64,000 nt of DNA from Rudaea sp. 3F27F6 (GCF_005503555.1 NZ_SCNG01000008.1:62001-126000); one strand, 5' to 3'. Shown: positions 50,119 to 59,542, counted from the first letter of the stretch. Made by a program: numbers and translations. The notes: generated by a model from the letters alone, not told the origin.

Positions 50119-50238
50119 CCCTGGCGCTTGAGCTAAACGACCTCTGTCACATACCGCATGATAGCGTGAGAGCTAGCCACAACAGCCCGCTTGAGCGAAT
50201 AGTTATCGTCCTTCGTGCGGCATCGTGAACGATGACAA

Positions 50239-51030
50239 TCAGCGCCTTACCACTTCGAACGGGCAGCGAATCACCCGCGCTTCTCCGAGTCGCGCTGTCT
50301 GACGGCGATCGATTTGGTGAGCGAGGTCGAGGAAAGCCTTTGCGCGAACGGCTGATTCTGCGGCGAGTAGATCATCGATCAAACTCTCTCGCCAAGGTGT
50401 TTGTGTCTGCTCCATGACTACCAGCCAGCAGTGCGCACCGATCGTGTCCGTGGTGACGTACGGGGAAAACTTTAGCGCCGGGACAAAGAACTCGGTAGCC
50501 GGCGCTCGGAACGAGTTCTGGCCGAGCGCGGCGCGCAAGTCGATACATTGAACATCGGTTGGATCCTGGAGCAGCAACAGCAACAGACTGTCTGCCGGAA
50601 CGCGCATGGCCAAGCGAAACGCTGTCCCAAGTGCTAGCACTTCGCCCACGCGATCATTCGGTCGTTGTTGCCATGCGATGCCCCGCATGCCGTCGTTCTC
50701 GCGTTCGATGCGCAGTGCGCCAGAATCCAACTCCGACGCGCGCAAGAGCAGCGTCCAGCCACTCCGCTCGGGCTGTGCGTGAGTCTCAAATCGTCCCAAA
50801 GATGGATTCAGAAAGGCCACGGCGTCGACACCGAATATCTCGCACAGGGGACGGAAGTGTTCGTCCGGAACTGCCTCGGCCGTCATGCCGCCGCTACCCG
50901 TTTTCCAACTGGACACGGTGGAACGCGCGACACCGAGCATCTGCGCCAGCTGGGAATCGTTCGTGACATCAGGATTGCGACGCGACGCGTAAAGAATTTT
51001 CAGTTTCTCGCCCAAATAAGGTATTTTCAT
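50239..51030 (-). CDS. XRE-like HTH regulator with C-terminal sensor-like region
   Basis: A 263-residue protein. Residues about 7-60 form a Cro/C1-type helix-turn-helix (SQLAQMLGVARSTVSSW) followed by a stretch naming a preferred cofactor-free fold; the remaining 200 residues are beta-rich and not recognised. The ATG at 51030 has GGAAG seven bases upstream. It lies 12 bases after the stop of the TPR-CHAT gene on the same strand, so the two form an operon and this protein may control the CHAT locus. Confidence 0.75.
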   Translation of the reverse strand: MKIPYLGEKLKILYASRRNPDVTNDSQLAQMLGVARSTVSSWKTGSGGMTAEAVPDEHFRPLCEIFGVDAVAFLNPSLGRFETHAQPERSGWTLLLRASELDSGALRIERENDGMRGIAWQQRPNDRVGEVLALGTAFRLAMRVPADSLLLLLLQDPTDVQCIDLRAALGQNSFRAPATEFFVPALKFSPYVTTDTIGAHCWLVVMEQTQTPWRESLIDDLLAAESAVRAKAFLDLAHQIDRRQTARLGEARVIRCPFEVVRR

Positions 51031-51042
51031 TGTGAATCTTCC

Positions 51043-54039
51043 TCATTGCTTCCCATACATTGCCGATGACCCGCCATAGCAAACGGTATACGCGCAGATG
51101 TGCTCGAGGGCGGTTCGAATCATATGGTGTACAGGATCTGCACTTGTCGCGCGACTCCAGCGCTCGTCGATCAGCGCCGTCAGACCGGCATCAATCCAGG
51201 CGTTTCGGGCCGAAACACTGGAAAATAGCGCGCGGAGTGCTGCGTTTCCTTTGTCGGCGTCCAGTAAGTGGTTTCGCAATTCGTCCTTGACAGCTGATAC
51301 CAGGGGCCAACCGAGAGCAATGCGTGCGCAGACATCCGTGTGCTGCCCCTGCGCGCCGCGCGTCAGCACGTGTTCCATTTCGCTGCGATAGACCACTCGG
51401 ACTGCCTGGCAAAACGGCTCCGGCCATTCGCCGCTTAGCAATTCCGACTTGGCGCGACGCAACGCTACGGAAGACTCGGTGCGATGAAGACGGTGATGTA
51501 GATACAGCGTGGTGAGCAAGGGCATGTAGAAATCATGGACCGGTGCAACACAGGCAACGACTGTCGCTACGGAACAGGTTTGCCAGAGGGGAACCAAGCC
51601 CAGCGCATCGCCCCAACGCGCCTTGCCGACCAATCCCGCAAGGCAGGACGAAACGATAATTTCTTCATACTTGGCACCGATCGCCGTGCCTTCATAAGTG
51701 CTCATCGAACGGTTCGTCTGAGCATCCAAAAGAAGGGTGCCATGGCGTCCTTGGGCGGTGCCGCCAACGTCGCCGTGACAACCAATTAGCAGGAGGCGCG
51801 CTGCGGAACGGTGAGGCAGTTCATCGAGCGGGGCCTGCTCGACCGTGCCTTTGCAGGCAAGCACGACTTCGGCAAGTTGTGCTTCCGCGCGAACAAACGG
51901 AATAGGCTGTGCCGTGCTCCAGGCCACGTCGTAAGCCAACAACGCACTGCTAGCCGTAGGGTCAGAGCGTTCCCTTCGGCGCAGTCGAACGAACGCCGGA
52001 AGTCCGCAGTAGTAGAAGGCTGGAAAGTCCTCGTTCGCACTTTCGAGCGGGATAGAGTGATGCATCGGGGCAGTTACCACGTGGAGCGACGTGAACGCCG
52101 TGGGGCAGACGTGCAGTCGAGTAAGTGCATAGCACAAGGGTTGCCAGAATGCAGCATTGATCGACCCGCGCAATTCCGCCAACGATTGACTCGGCGCGGC
52201 TTGCCCGACTCCACGATCGCCAGTGCCGCCACCCCGCATTCCGGAGCCCAATCGGCGGGAGGCATGGCCGGCAGCACCCGCCAGATCCCCAAAACCTGGC
52301 AACGGCATCAACACACTTCGCCCATCCGATCGCTGCACCAGTGCAGCACTCGGCGCGTTTGGAGCGCGCCCTAAGCTCAGGGTTAATACCAATATTTCGT
52401 CCGGCTGCAACCAGTCACTGATATGGGGCAACTGCGCATAGATGTCATGAAAAGACAATGCTGCGAACGAGGCGTCGACTGTCGATAGATCGATGCGTGC
52501 GTTCCGGAAGCGAGCAATCGCGTTGCGCTCTCGTTCCAGAAGCACCGATGTCACTTGTGTTTCCTCGATGCCTCGATGGCGCTCGCTCCAAGCCGCCGCG
52601 AGTTGCGAACGCAGGTGATTGAGCGCGTCCCGCGCTGCAATGAATTCTCGCCGCTGCGCCTGAATCGCGGGTACTGCCATGCTTGTGTCCTGCAAGCAGT
52701 CGGCCGCGCTCGACCAGGCGTGGATTCCATGCAAAGGGGCGACCGCCTGCAGCAGCATCGACGGACGATTCAACGCGGCGATCTTGCTCCACCAATCGTG
52801 GAACGCAAGAAAATCGTCCAACGCGATCTCATCCGTATCGAAGGACAAGAGTTGCGCTTCTTCGCATAGGACCGAACTCGCGGCGGGCATGGCGTCCAGC
52901 GCGCGCAATGCCAATTCCCGATCCTCCCAGGCGCAATCTAGCGACGCGATGGTCTCACCCACACAGACCGCGAGTCGCGACGCAAGACGAAACAAGATAC
53001 GTCCGAATGATGCAACCTCGCCCAGCATCGGCAGAAGCTTCACCGCGAAAGGTAGGCCACGTTGCGGTGTATCTTGTAACCACCAGATCGACAGTTGATT
53101 GTCGAGCGAGCGCAGCGTCTCGGGATGTACAAGACCGTGACGTCGTATCAACGTCTCCACGGCGTGCCGAGCGAGGCTCTCGGCGCGGTCCAGTTCTCGA
53201 AGTCGTTTCAGCGTTACCGCCAAGTTATGCTCGGCTGTCAGGGTTCGGTGGTGTTCCGGTCCGACGAGCGCACGAAATTTCTCAAGACAGTCTTCTTCTA
53301 AACGTTTTGCGGTTGCGAAGTCCTCTCGCTCAAAATACACATTGGCGAGATTGGACTGCGCAACAAGCTGCGCCAACTCCGGTTGCGAGGATTCACTTCG
53401 AAGACCGGATTCGGCAGCCACAGCATGCGCCATGGCGAATTGGGTATCGCCCAAATGAAGGGTCGGTGTGACAAGATCACTGCGAATTGACAAGGTGAAG
53501 GGCGCGTCAGCACCCAGGTGAAGGATCGCCTCCTTAAGTACGGCCTCAAGCAATGCTCGCGCCGGGGCTGGTTGATTTGCATCAAGCAGCATATGTGCTA
53601 GGGTCGCGCGCGCCATCATGTTTCCCAATGGATCTCGAGGGCGCCAGCGATTGTCCTCGACAATCGCCCTTTGTAGCGCAAGCGCTTCACTCAGATCGCC
53701 ACAATACCTGAGGCTGGTCGCAACCCAACTTATCAACGTCGCCGTGTTCGGATGAGCGAGCCCGAAACCTGAGATATGCGCACGCAACGCCAAACCGTAG
53801 CCACCGAGCGCCCGCAAGAAATCGTTGGTAGAGAGCGCTGCCTTGCCGATCCCAAAGAACGTACCGATCGCAGTGTGGACGTCTGACGTGCGTATGCGCA
53901 AGTAAGCAAGTTGTTCGCGGTGTTCGACATCGAAACCGCGAGTCGCAGACGCGATTGACGGATCCGAAAGCAGGTAGAACTCCGCTTTTGTGAGCGGCGC
54001 TCCCATGTCCCAACGCTGTATGACTTCGGGATCGGTCAT
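51043..54039 (-). CDS. TPR-CHAT protein (caspase-like protease family)
   Basis: About 998 residues. The N-terminal half is a tetratricopeptide array with typical repeats (TAIGTFFGIGKAALSTNDF, AQLVAQSNLANVYFEREDF, TLTAEHNLAVTLKRLREL). The C-terminal part is a CHAT domain of the clan CD caspase-like fold: the catalytic His is in LLLIGCHGDVGG (near residue 755) and the Cys in IIVSSCLAGLVG (near 799). CHAT proteins are proteases that act in bacterial signalling and, in several systems, in phage-triggered cell death. The ATG at 54039 is preferred over a TTG four codons earlier. It is divergent from the 54165-56132 gene set and co-directional with its HTH gene. Confidence 0.85.
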   Translation of the reverse strand: MTDPEVIQRWDMGAPLTKAEFYLLSDPSIASATRGFDVEHREQLAYLRIRTSDVHTAIGTFFGIGKAALSTNDFLRALGGYGLALRAHISGFGLAHPNTATLISWVATSLRYCGDLSEALALQRAIVEDNRWRPRDPLGNMMARATLAHMLLDANQPAPARALLEAVLKEAILHLGADAPFTLSIRSDLVTPTLHLGDTQFAMAHAVAAESGLRSESSQPELAQLVAQSNLANVYFEREDFATAKRLEEDCLEKFRALVGPEHHRTLTAEHNLAVTLKRLRELDRAESLARHAVETLIRRHGLVHPETLRSLDNQLSIWWLQDTPQRGLPFAVKLLPMLGEVASFGRILFRLASRLAVCVGETIASLDCAWEDRELALRALDAMPAASSVLCEEAQLLSFDTDEIALDDFLAFHDWWSKIAALNRPSMLLQAVAPLHGIHAWSSAADCLQDTSMAVPAIQAQRREFIAARDALNHLRSQLAAAWSERHRGIEETQVTSVLLERERNAIARFRNARIDLSTVDASFAALSFHDIYAQLPHISDWLQPDEILVLTLSLGRAPNAPSAALVQRSDGRSVLMPLPGFGDLAGAAGHASRRLGSGMRGGGTGDRGVGQAAPSQSLAELRGSINAAFWQPLCYALTRLHVCPTAFTSLHVVTAPMHHSIPLESANEDFPAFYYCGLPAFVRLRRRERSDPTASSALLAYDVAWSTAQPIPFVRAEAQLAEVVLACKGTVEQAPLDELPHRSAARLLLIGCHGDVGGTAQGRHGTLLLDAQTNRSMSTYEGTAIGAKYEEIIVSSCLAGLVGKARWGDALGLVPLWQTCSVATVVACVAPVHDFYMPLLTTLYLHHRLHRTESSVALRRAKSELLSGEWPEPFCQAVRVVYRSEMEHVLTRGAQGQHTDVCARIALGWPLVSAVKDELRNHLLDADKGNAALRALFSSVSARNAWIDAGLTALIDERWSRATSADPVHHMIRTALEHICAYTVCYGGSSAMYGKQ

Positions 54040-54164
54040 GTCGGATCGCAATGTTCAGATCGTGTCGGATCGTGACCTATTGTGCAAGTGCAGGCATCGC
54101 TAAAGTGGCTCTGCGTTCGAAAGCATTTCGGACGCGACTAACCTTATCTAGAGCGGAGATTGTC

Positions 54165-54338
54165 ATGTCTAACACGTCAAACAACGACAACAAACCTAAC
54201 ACGGCTCCGGACCCCGGCAGACTGGTCATCCGCGGCCTGCTTTGGGGAATTGCCATGGGCATCGGCCTTGCCATTGGTGGTCCGATCGGTGCCGTGATCG
54301 TCGCAGGCGCATCGGCGAGCACTGGCGGCGACAGCTAA
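54165..54338 (+). CDS. 57-residue glycine-zipper membrane peptide
   Basis: A short protein with a hydrophilic Asn-rich N-terminus and one hydrophobic stretch built on small residues (GIAMGIGLAIGGPIGAVIVAG), a glycine-zipper pattern able to pack or oligomerise in membranes. The ATG at 54165 has GGAG seven bases upstream. It is the first gene of the plus-strand arm, 126 bases from the divergent TPR-CHAT start. A toxin-like or structural membrane role is possible; nothing decides. Confidence 0.65.
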   Translation: MSNTSNNDNKPNTAPDPGRLVIRGLLWGIAMGIGLAIGGPIGAVIVAGASASTGGDS

Positions 54339-54363
54339 TTGCTCAGCTAAATCGAGGGTCAAC

Positions 54364-54735
54364 ATGAAGATCGATGACGACATTCTTTATCTGGACCTCG
54401 AATGCGTGGCGTACAAAGCGTGCCGCGACGAGAACTGGAGTATCGCCAAAGTCGATGAGACCGAACGAGAATACCGCGCATTTTTGCAATTGGTGAGAAG
54501 TTTTCCAAATAAATCTGACATCGCTCCGACACGCGACGTCGACCGCCTGTGGCATCACCACATTCTCGACACCGAGAAGTACGCAGCGGACTGTCAGCGA
54601 TTGTTCGGTGTGTTCCTGCACCACTATCCGTACTCAGGAATCTTTTCTGAGCAGGATGCCGAAACACAGCGAGATCGTGTTGACCGGTCGCGCATGTTGA
54701 TCCATCAAATCCTCAACCAAGGAGAAAGCACATGA
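54364..54735 (+). CDS. Glycine-rich domain-containing-like (GRDP/DUF1399-type) protein
   Basis: A 123-residue protein that fits the N-terminal unit of the GRDP-like family: the pattern YRAFLQLVRSFP, IAPTRDVDRLWHHHILDT, YAADCQRLFGVFLHHYPYSG is characteristic and includes a cluster of conserved His residues that may bind metal. Function in bacteria is unknown. It begins 25 bases after the membrane peptide and its TGA overlaps the next ATG (ATGA), so these genes are translationally coupled. Confidence 0.75.
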   Translation: MKIDDDILYLDLECVAYKACRDENWSIAKVDETEREYRAFLQLVRSFPNKSDIAPTRDVDRLWHHHILDTEKYAADCQRLFGVFLHHYPYSGIFSEQDAETQRDRVDRSRMLIHQILNQGEST

Positions 54736-54938
54736 TTACGTCTTCCCATCACGCCCATCGCGGCAACGAAACGGCGTCGAGTTGCACCTCGCACTGCAGA
54801 GGCCAATGCGTGCCCGCATGTACGGGCGGGGGTCACTGCGTCCCCAACATCTGTTCATCGTTGAGCCAGAGGCCTTCGCGTGCCGACATGCTGGCCTGGG
54901 CTCTCCGGCGGTCCGTCGTCGAAAGACAACCCGTTTGA
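54732..54938 (+). CDS. Small Cys/His/Gly-rich protein, possibly frameshifted
   Basis: A 68-residue frame coupled to the GRDP-like gene by an ATGA overlap and preceded by AGGAG. The first 45 residues have spaced Cys and His (SSHHAHRGNETASSC, HCRGQCVPACTGGGHC) like a small metal-binding or disulfide-rich peptide. The last 20 residues look unnatural. A different frame just downstream (to 55065) reads more protein-like (KDNPFEQAKGIATQGWY), so the true product may be longer with a frameshift near 54890. Confidence 0.45.
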   Translation: MITSSHHAHRGNETASSCTSHCRGQCVPACTGGGHCVPNICSSLSQRPSRADMLAWALRRSVVERQPV

Positions 54939-55112
54939 GCAGGCCAAAGGAATCGCCACGCAGGGGTGGTACAACTCTGCGTGGCGCGGAGGTCACAAAA
55001 GTGATAAATCACAAGAATACGCTGGTATTCGCGTAGGTAAGGCAGGCGTCTCGCAATCAAGCTGAAAAACACACGCAACTAGGCCGCACGTCCATTTGGG
55101 GAGGACACGACA

Positions 55113-56132
55113 ATGGCTATCAATCTACTGGTTCCGCTCGCGGTAGCCCTCGGTGGCGCCGTATGGAGGGCATTTCGCACCGACCAGTCCTTTCCGTCGG
55201 CGGGATTGCAGGGGCGCTACTCGCAAGACGACGTTGGTCTGCGGCTATCTCTTACGGGGTTTCGCCCACAAGCCAATGCGATCCTGCAAATTCACGCCAG
55301 AAATTCAAATGGCGGCTTCTTAAAGGCCGCTCACCGCATATTTGCCGACAATGATGGCGATTTTTCTCTCGGAAGCGACCTTGAAGGGGATTCTTGTCAT
55401 TTCTACGTGCCCCACGGAGCTATTCTCGGCGCAGAGGGCGACTCGCTGATTATCAGCGCGCGCATTGCTAATGGATCCGCGGCTGTCACAGAAGACATCT
55501 TCCACGTGGAGTTGATAAAACGACCGTTCTCGATTGTTCGCTACCTTGAGCCTTTGCTCATGCTCGGCAAGATCCTGGCGCAGTCCGACGGTCCACTGGT
55601 TCGGGAAGAGGTTCGCTACCTCCGCGAGCTCATACGCGATAAGTTCGGCGGTTCCGAAACGGAGTTAGAAGAACTGCGCCTACTACTGAAGCCCGCCCAG
55701 GATATGGCCACCAGTGATGTAGCCGAGGTACTCAGGTATCGGATGCCGCATCTCGACCTCGATGAAGTCGCCAAGTTCTTCATTAATGTCGCTGCTGCCG
55801 ATGCGCTGGTGAACCCTGCCGAAGCCAATTGCATGAAAGACATGCTGAGGCTGCTCGGCGCAAGAGAAGTAGACCTCCACGAGTTCATCTCTAGTCTCGG
55901 CCTGTCGAATCCCGCACCTGAGCTCGAAGCCTGTTTGACCGTTTTGAGTCTGACTGGAAAGCCTACTCAAGAAGAACTACTGAAAGCGTGGCGACGTGCA
56001 GTGCGCGATTTCCATCCGGACCGGTATCAATCCAGGGATTTGCCAGATGCCGTCAAATCGGTGCTTGCGCAGCGCACTCTCGAGATCAACTCGGCCTATG
56101 AAACGCTGGCGAAGGCCTACGGCTATAAATAG
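55113..56132 (+). CDS. TerB-like and J-domain protein
   Basis: A 339-residue protein starting at an ATG after GGGGAGGACACGACA. Residues about 1-145 form a beta-rich unrecognised region after a short hydrophobic start. Residues about 150-265 are helical and acidic like a TerB/DjlA middle domain (SDGPLVREEVRYLRELI, AADALVNPAEANCMKDMLRLLG). Residues about 275-339 are a J domain with the HPD motif (301-303, RDFHPDRYQ), which stimulates Hsp70 ATPase. A TerB plus J combination resembles DjlA, but without its order or membrane anchor. It is the last gene of the plus-strand arm opposite the TPR-CHAT gene and may bring a DnaK-type chaperone to that system. Confidence 0.75.
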   Translation: MAINLLVPLAVALGGAVWRAFRTDQSFPSAGLQGRYSQDDVGLRLSLTGFRPQANAILQIHARNSNGGFLKAAHRIFADNDGDFSLGSDLEGDSCHFYVPHGAILGAEGDSLIISARIANGSAAVTEDIFHVELIKRPFSIVRYLEPLLMLGKILAQSDGPLVREEVRYLRELIRDKFGGSETELEELRLLLKPAQDMATSDVAEVLRYRMPHLDLDEVAKFFINVAAADALVNPAEANCMKDMLRLLGAREVDLHEFISSLGLSNPAPELEACLTVLSLTGKPTQEELLKAWRRAVRDFHPDRYQSRDLPDAVKSVLAQRTLEINSAYETLAKAYGYK

Positions 56133-56258
56133 CAAGAACAAATGTCGAAAGGCATCGCGAGAAACTCAATTGCTGTCTGCCATACGCAACAGTGATGCGC
56201 AGCGCGAGCGCCTCGGGAGGATGTTCAATGGGCGTCGGTACTGCGCCTCCCGCAGTTT

Positions 56259-56320
56259 GCCTAACGCCTGAGTTAAGCGGCGCTCGGCTTTTCGCGCCTC
56301 CGCTTGAACGAATTATTGGC
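56259..56320. other. attC-like integron recombination site, partly decayed
   Basis: A 62-base imperfect palindrome that starts GCCTAACGCCTGAGTTAAGC and ends with GCTTGAACGAATTATTGGC. This is the arrangement of attC sites of aadA-type gene cassettes read on the opposite strand (from memory). The left outer core (GCCTAAC) is intact. The right outer core should read GTTAGGC but reads ATTGGC, so recombination is probably lost. No integrase gene is in the window. Confidence 0.55.
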
Positions 56321-56521
56321 ACTCACAGCGAGACCACCGGAGGCGCAGCATGCCCTTGTAACGACTGGCACACGCGGAGCCTGATCCATACGTTTGTTGT
56401 TAGCGATGGTTGATTCACCTGACTAGCCCACTGTGCTGCAGGTGAGATAGGTGGATTTAGGAGCGTAACTGTGCTCGCTGCCGCCAACTTGGCGAGGAAC
56501 AACTGAGCAAGCTGATCAGAC

Positions 56522-56668
56522 GTGTTACGCGAAGCCAGAACCATCATCGAGCAGTGGCGCCATCACTACAACACCACTCGGCCACACAGTGCGTTGAACT
56601 ACCGACCACCTGCATCAGGGACCATCCTGTCCAGAACCCTTTTACACATCCTGCCTATTGCCGCTTAA
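56522..56668 (+). pseudogene. IS3-family transposase C-terminal remnant
   Basis: The frame reads LREARTIIEQWRHHYNTTRP then HSALNYRPPASG, the C-terminal end of an IS3-type integrase-core transposase (OrfB), and stops at 56668. The catalytic DDE region is absent. It lies directly before a 5'-truncated TPR gene, so the element probably inserted into or deleted that gene. Nothing else is supportable in 56133-56521 apart from the attC-like site. Confidence 0.75.
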
Positions 56669-56710
56669 ACTAACTTTCGCTCTGGACCAATCCAGTCAGG
56701 CCGGTCATGA

Positions 56711-57472
56711 TTCCCTGGCGATTGCCGTGCGCATCGAGCGCCGCTCTTTGCTCTACGCGGCGGCTGGGCGCAGGCCGAACGCGAGGCGAACATCGCCTGC
56801 GCCGAAAAGGAGCGGATCGACTTATCCCACAGCGCAATCGCGAACTATGAAATTGGCCTAGTACGATTGCGGTGCGGCGACATCGAATTGGCGGCCAACC
56901 GATTTCAGCGTGCTCACGAACTCGGAATGAGCCTGCAGCCGGGACTCGCATTCCTTCATTTGGAACGCGGTGATACAGACGTTGCAGCAGCATCGATTCG
57001 TACTGCAGTTCAAGAAGTCCCACCTCAAAGCTTGCGCCGTGCTCGCCTGCTTCAAGCGCAAGCAGGGATAGCAGCCAATGGACGTGACGCGGCTACAGCG
57101 AGAGCAGCAGCGATTGAACTGACAAATATCGCCGCGTTACATGCAAGTACTGCGCTCAAGGCCTTTGCTACCAGCGCAGTCGGAATTGCGTCACTCGCCG
57201 AGGGCAATGCGTCGGCCGCGCTTGGCCAGCTTTGCGAAGCATGTCAGCTATGGCTTAGAGTGCAAGCACCATATGATGCTGCCCGGATCCGCGTTTATAT
57301 GGCGTCTTCATTGCGTGATCTCGATGACAAGGTATCGGCGATCATAGAACTACGGGCGGCGCACGCAGTGTTCGATCGACTTGGGGCGTGCCCGGATGCC
57401 GCACAAGCGATTGCGTCGATCGAAACACTCAGTGAGAGCCTCCCGGCGCAATATCATCTGTCGAATATGTAG
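56711..57472 (+). pseudogene. Truncated TPR region of a LuxR-type regulator
   Basis: An open frame without a proper start that encodes helical repeats (IANYEIGLVRLRCGDIELA, RFQRAHELGMSLQPGLAF, LRRARLLQAQAGIA, QLWLRVQAPYDAARIRVYMA, AAHAVFDRLGACPDAAQ). This is the pattern of the TPR part of large ATP-binding LuxR-family regulators. The N-terminal ATPase part and the C-terminal LuxR helix-turn-helix are both missing; the frame ends shortly after the TPR region. A fragment remains that is probably non-functional. Confidence 0.6.
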
Positions 57473-57607
57473 GGCTCCGATTGCGTCGACTCGAGAATAA
57501 GATGTCAGATTTGCGTCTCTCACGCTCACGCTTGGGAGCGTCAGCTTAGCGTAGTTACTGCCCTTCCCTACCCGCTAAAGCCTTCTTAATCTCAGTCGCC
57601 GGTGCAG

Positions 57608-59542
57608 TCACCCATGGTGGGCACGATGAGCTGAACCGTGCGCAGGTGGATCTACCCGCACCGTTCCCATCATTCCGCCGTCTTCGTGCTCGAGCAAGTG
57701 ACAGTGGTACACAAATGTGCCGATCGTTTCCGGGTCCCTGAAGTCCATGCGCAAGCGAACGCTGGGGTACTTCGCTGTGCGTCCAGTAAAGTAAGGAACG
57801 TTCACAATATCGCGCAGAAACGGCTCATTCACGAGTGAGCCTGACCATTCCATCAACTGAAAGTGGATTTGATGGATGTGAAACGCATGCAGTTCCGGCG
57901 TGCGATTTTCGATGATCCAGTCCTCGACATCGCCTTGTTGCACAACGATGTCTGGCGTCTTTGCCATCGGATCGAATACTTTTGGCTTCTTGCCCTCCTC
58001 CGTAATAAAGAACGCCGTTGGACTGTTCGGATCGTTGGGATCCTGCGGCGTTTCGGAAAAGTAGAATTTTCGCTCGCGCACAGACTGAACAGAGCCGAGC
58101 CAAGGGACTTTCGAGTCTGGTAACGGTTCATGCGAAACCGGCAATTTCGAGTTCGGTTCCGGCGCATCCGCGGCCGCTATGACGGAGGCAAGCGGTCGGT
58201 TGGGATCGTTCTCGCCGGCCTGCCCGGTGTCGACCGCACTCGTAATTAGAACGCCCTTCATGCCGTACTGTGGACCGGTCACGATGAACTCTGCGCGTGC
58301 ACCAGGTGGTAGAGCGATGTGTGTGAACCCGCTGACACGCGGTTTACCTGGATCGGTGCCATTGATTGCAGCGCCATCGATCGCGACGACGTTGAGCTGT
58401 TGTGGAGTGCCGTTGTAGAGCAGCGCGAGATCGAGGTACGTGATCGCAGAAGCATTGAGGACGCGCCATAGCTGCCGCGCCCCCGGTTTCATGACGATCG
58501 ACGCCGGCGGATAGTCCGGATACGGCACGGGAACGAAGTTGACCGATAGATCGCGGGCAGGACGGCCCGTGCCCGTCCCGCTGTTCATCGTATCTCCGTC
58601 ACGGTCGAGGATTAGTCGCGGAACCGGCGCACTCGTCGAGGGCTGCGCAGTGGGATTCATGAGGTCCTGATCGCGAATGACGAGAACCCGTTCCGGCAAA
58701 CCCGCAACAACGGGATTGGTTCGTTCCAGGCCTTCGACAATGAGCGCGCCGGATGCACCGCCGGACACCTGCTTCGAGCTGAAGCCGTGAATGTGCGGAT
58801 GATACCAATACAAGCCCGGAGGCTGACTGTCCGGAATGCGGAACCGGTACTCGAAAACGGGATCCGTAGGCTGTACCGACGTGTGCAGCACATCGTCCTT
58901 GTGGCATACCGGAGGAAGCGTTAGACCGTGAAAATGGACATTGGTAGAAATGGCCGTCATTGCACTGCTCGTGCAGGGATCCGACGATGGCTTCGGTTTA
59001 GTCGTACACATCGGTCCGCCACCGAAATCCACGTCGGCAAGCGACGGCAAAACCGTCAGGTCGTTCTTGAGGCGGAGGATCAGTTCGTCACCGGGATGCA
59101 ACCGCAACGTCGGCGCTTCATGTTTATCCGGTAAAACATAACAGTAGCGTGCGGATCCATCGGGCTCGCGATAGTTGTGAATCGCGAGATCTAGCGTCAG
59201 AACTCCGTTTTGGCTCCGCAGATCTTCCGGTTCCTGGACGGTCTCGCCAGACGCCGGGCGCGGACACTGATCAATCGCTATTTCCGGCAGCCCACTCTCT
59301 GCCGATGCGGCCCCCAACAGCGCGCCGACGAGCAAGATGCCGCACATCCCCAGAAGAAGACAGGTAACGTTGCGCTTACTAGAGTGTAAATACCACGGCA
59401 ACGATTCGGGCATGGTATGAACTTGCTGGCCATCGCGGGATAGCCCATCAGCATGGAGGGGAATTTTGACGAAATGATGACTCCCATCCGGAAGGTAGTA
59501 CTTCCGGTACTGAATCGAATTTGGCCGGGTGTTCCCGCCCAT
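57608..59542 (-). CDS. Multicopper oxidase (laccase-like), exported
   Basis: A 644-residue protein with all four copper-binding motifs: NVHFHGL (near 203), YWYHPHIHG (near 250), LHAFHIHQI (near 555) and FVYHCHLLEHEDGG (near 614), the last containing the T1 HCH...H set. A Met after the final motif (GGMMG) may be the axial ligand. A hydrophobic export segment (VTCLLLGMCGILLVGALLGAASA) begins near residue 59, so either the protein has a long cytosolic leader or translation really begins at an internal ATG at about 59413. Such enzymes oxidise phenols or metal ions and reduce O2 to water outside the cytoplasm. A 61-base gap separates it from the unrecognised gene upstream. Confidence 0.9.
   Translation of the reverse strand: MGGNTRPNSIQYRKYYLPDGSHHFVKIPLHADGLSRDGQQVHTMPESLPWYLHSSKRNVTCLLLGMCGILLVGALLGAASAESGLPEIAIDQCPRPASGETVQEPEDLRSQNGVLTLDLAIHNYREPDGSARYCYVLPDKHEAPTLRLHPGDELILRLKNDLTVLPSLADVDFGGGPMCTTKPKPSSDPCTSSAMTAISTNVHFHGLTLPPVCHKDDVLHTSVQPTDPVFEYRFRIPDSQPPGLYWYHPHIHGFSSKQVSGGASGALIVEGLERTNPVVAGLPERVLVIRDQDLMNPTAQPSTSAPVPRLILDRDGDTMNSGTGTGRPARDLSVNFVPVPYPDYPPASIVMKPGARQLWRVLNASAITYLDLALLYNGTPQQLNVVAIDGAAINGTDPGKPRVSGFTHIALPPGARAEFIVTGPQYGMKGVLITSAVDTGQAGENDPNRPLASVIAAADAPEPNSKLPVSHEPLPDSKVPWLGSVQSVRERKFYFSETPQDPNDPNSPTAFFITEEGKKPKVFDPMAKTPDIVVQQGDVEDWIIENRTPELHAFHIHQIHFQLMEWSGSLVNEPFLRDIVNVPYFTGRTAKYPSVRLRMDFRDPETIGTFVYHCHLLEHEDGGMMGTVRVDPPAHGSAHRAHHG

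Noticed and set aside
50130-50212. Possible attC-like arm (CCGCTTGAGCGAATAGTTATC)
   Set aside because: No matching complementary arm is present at the expected distance.
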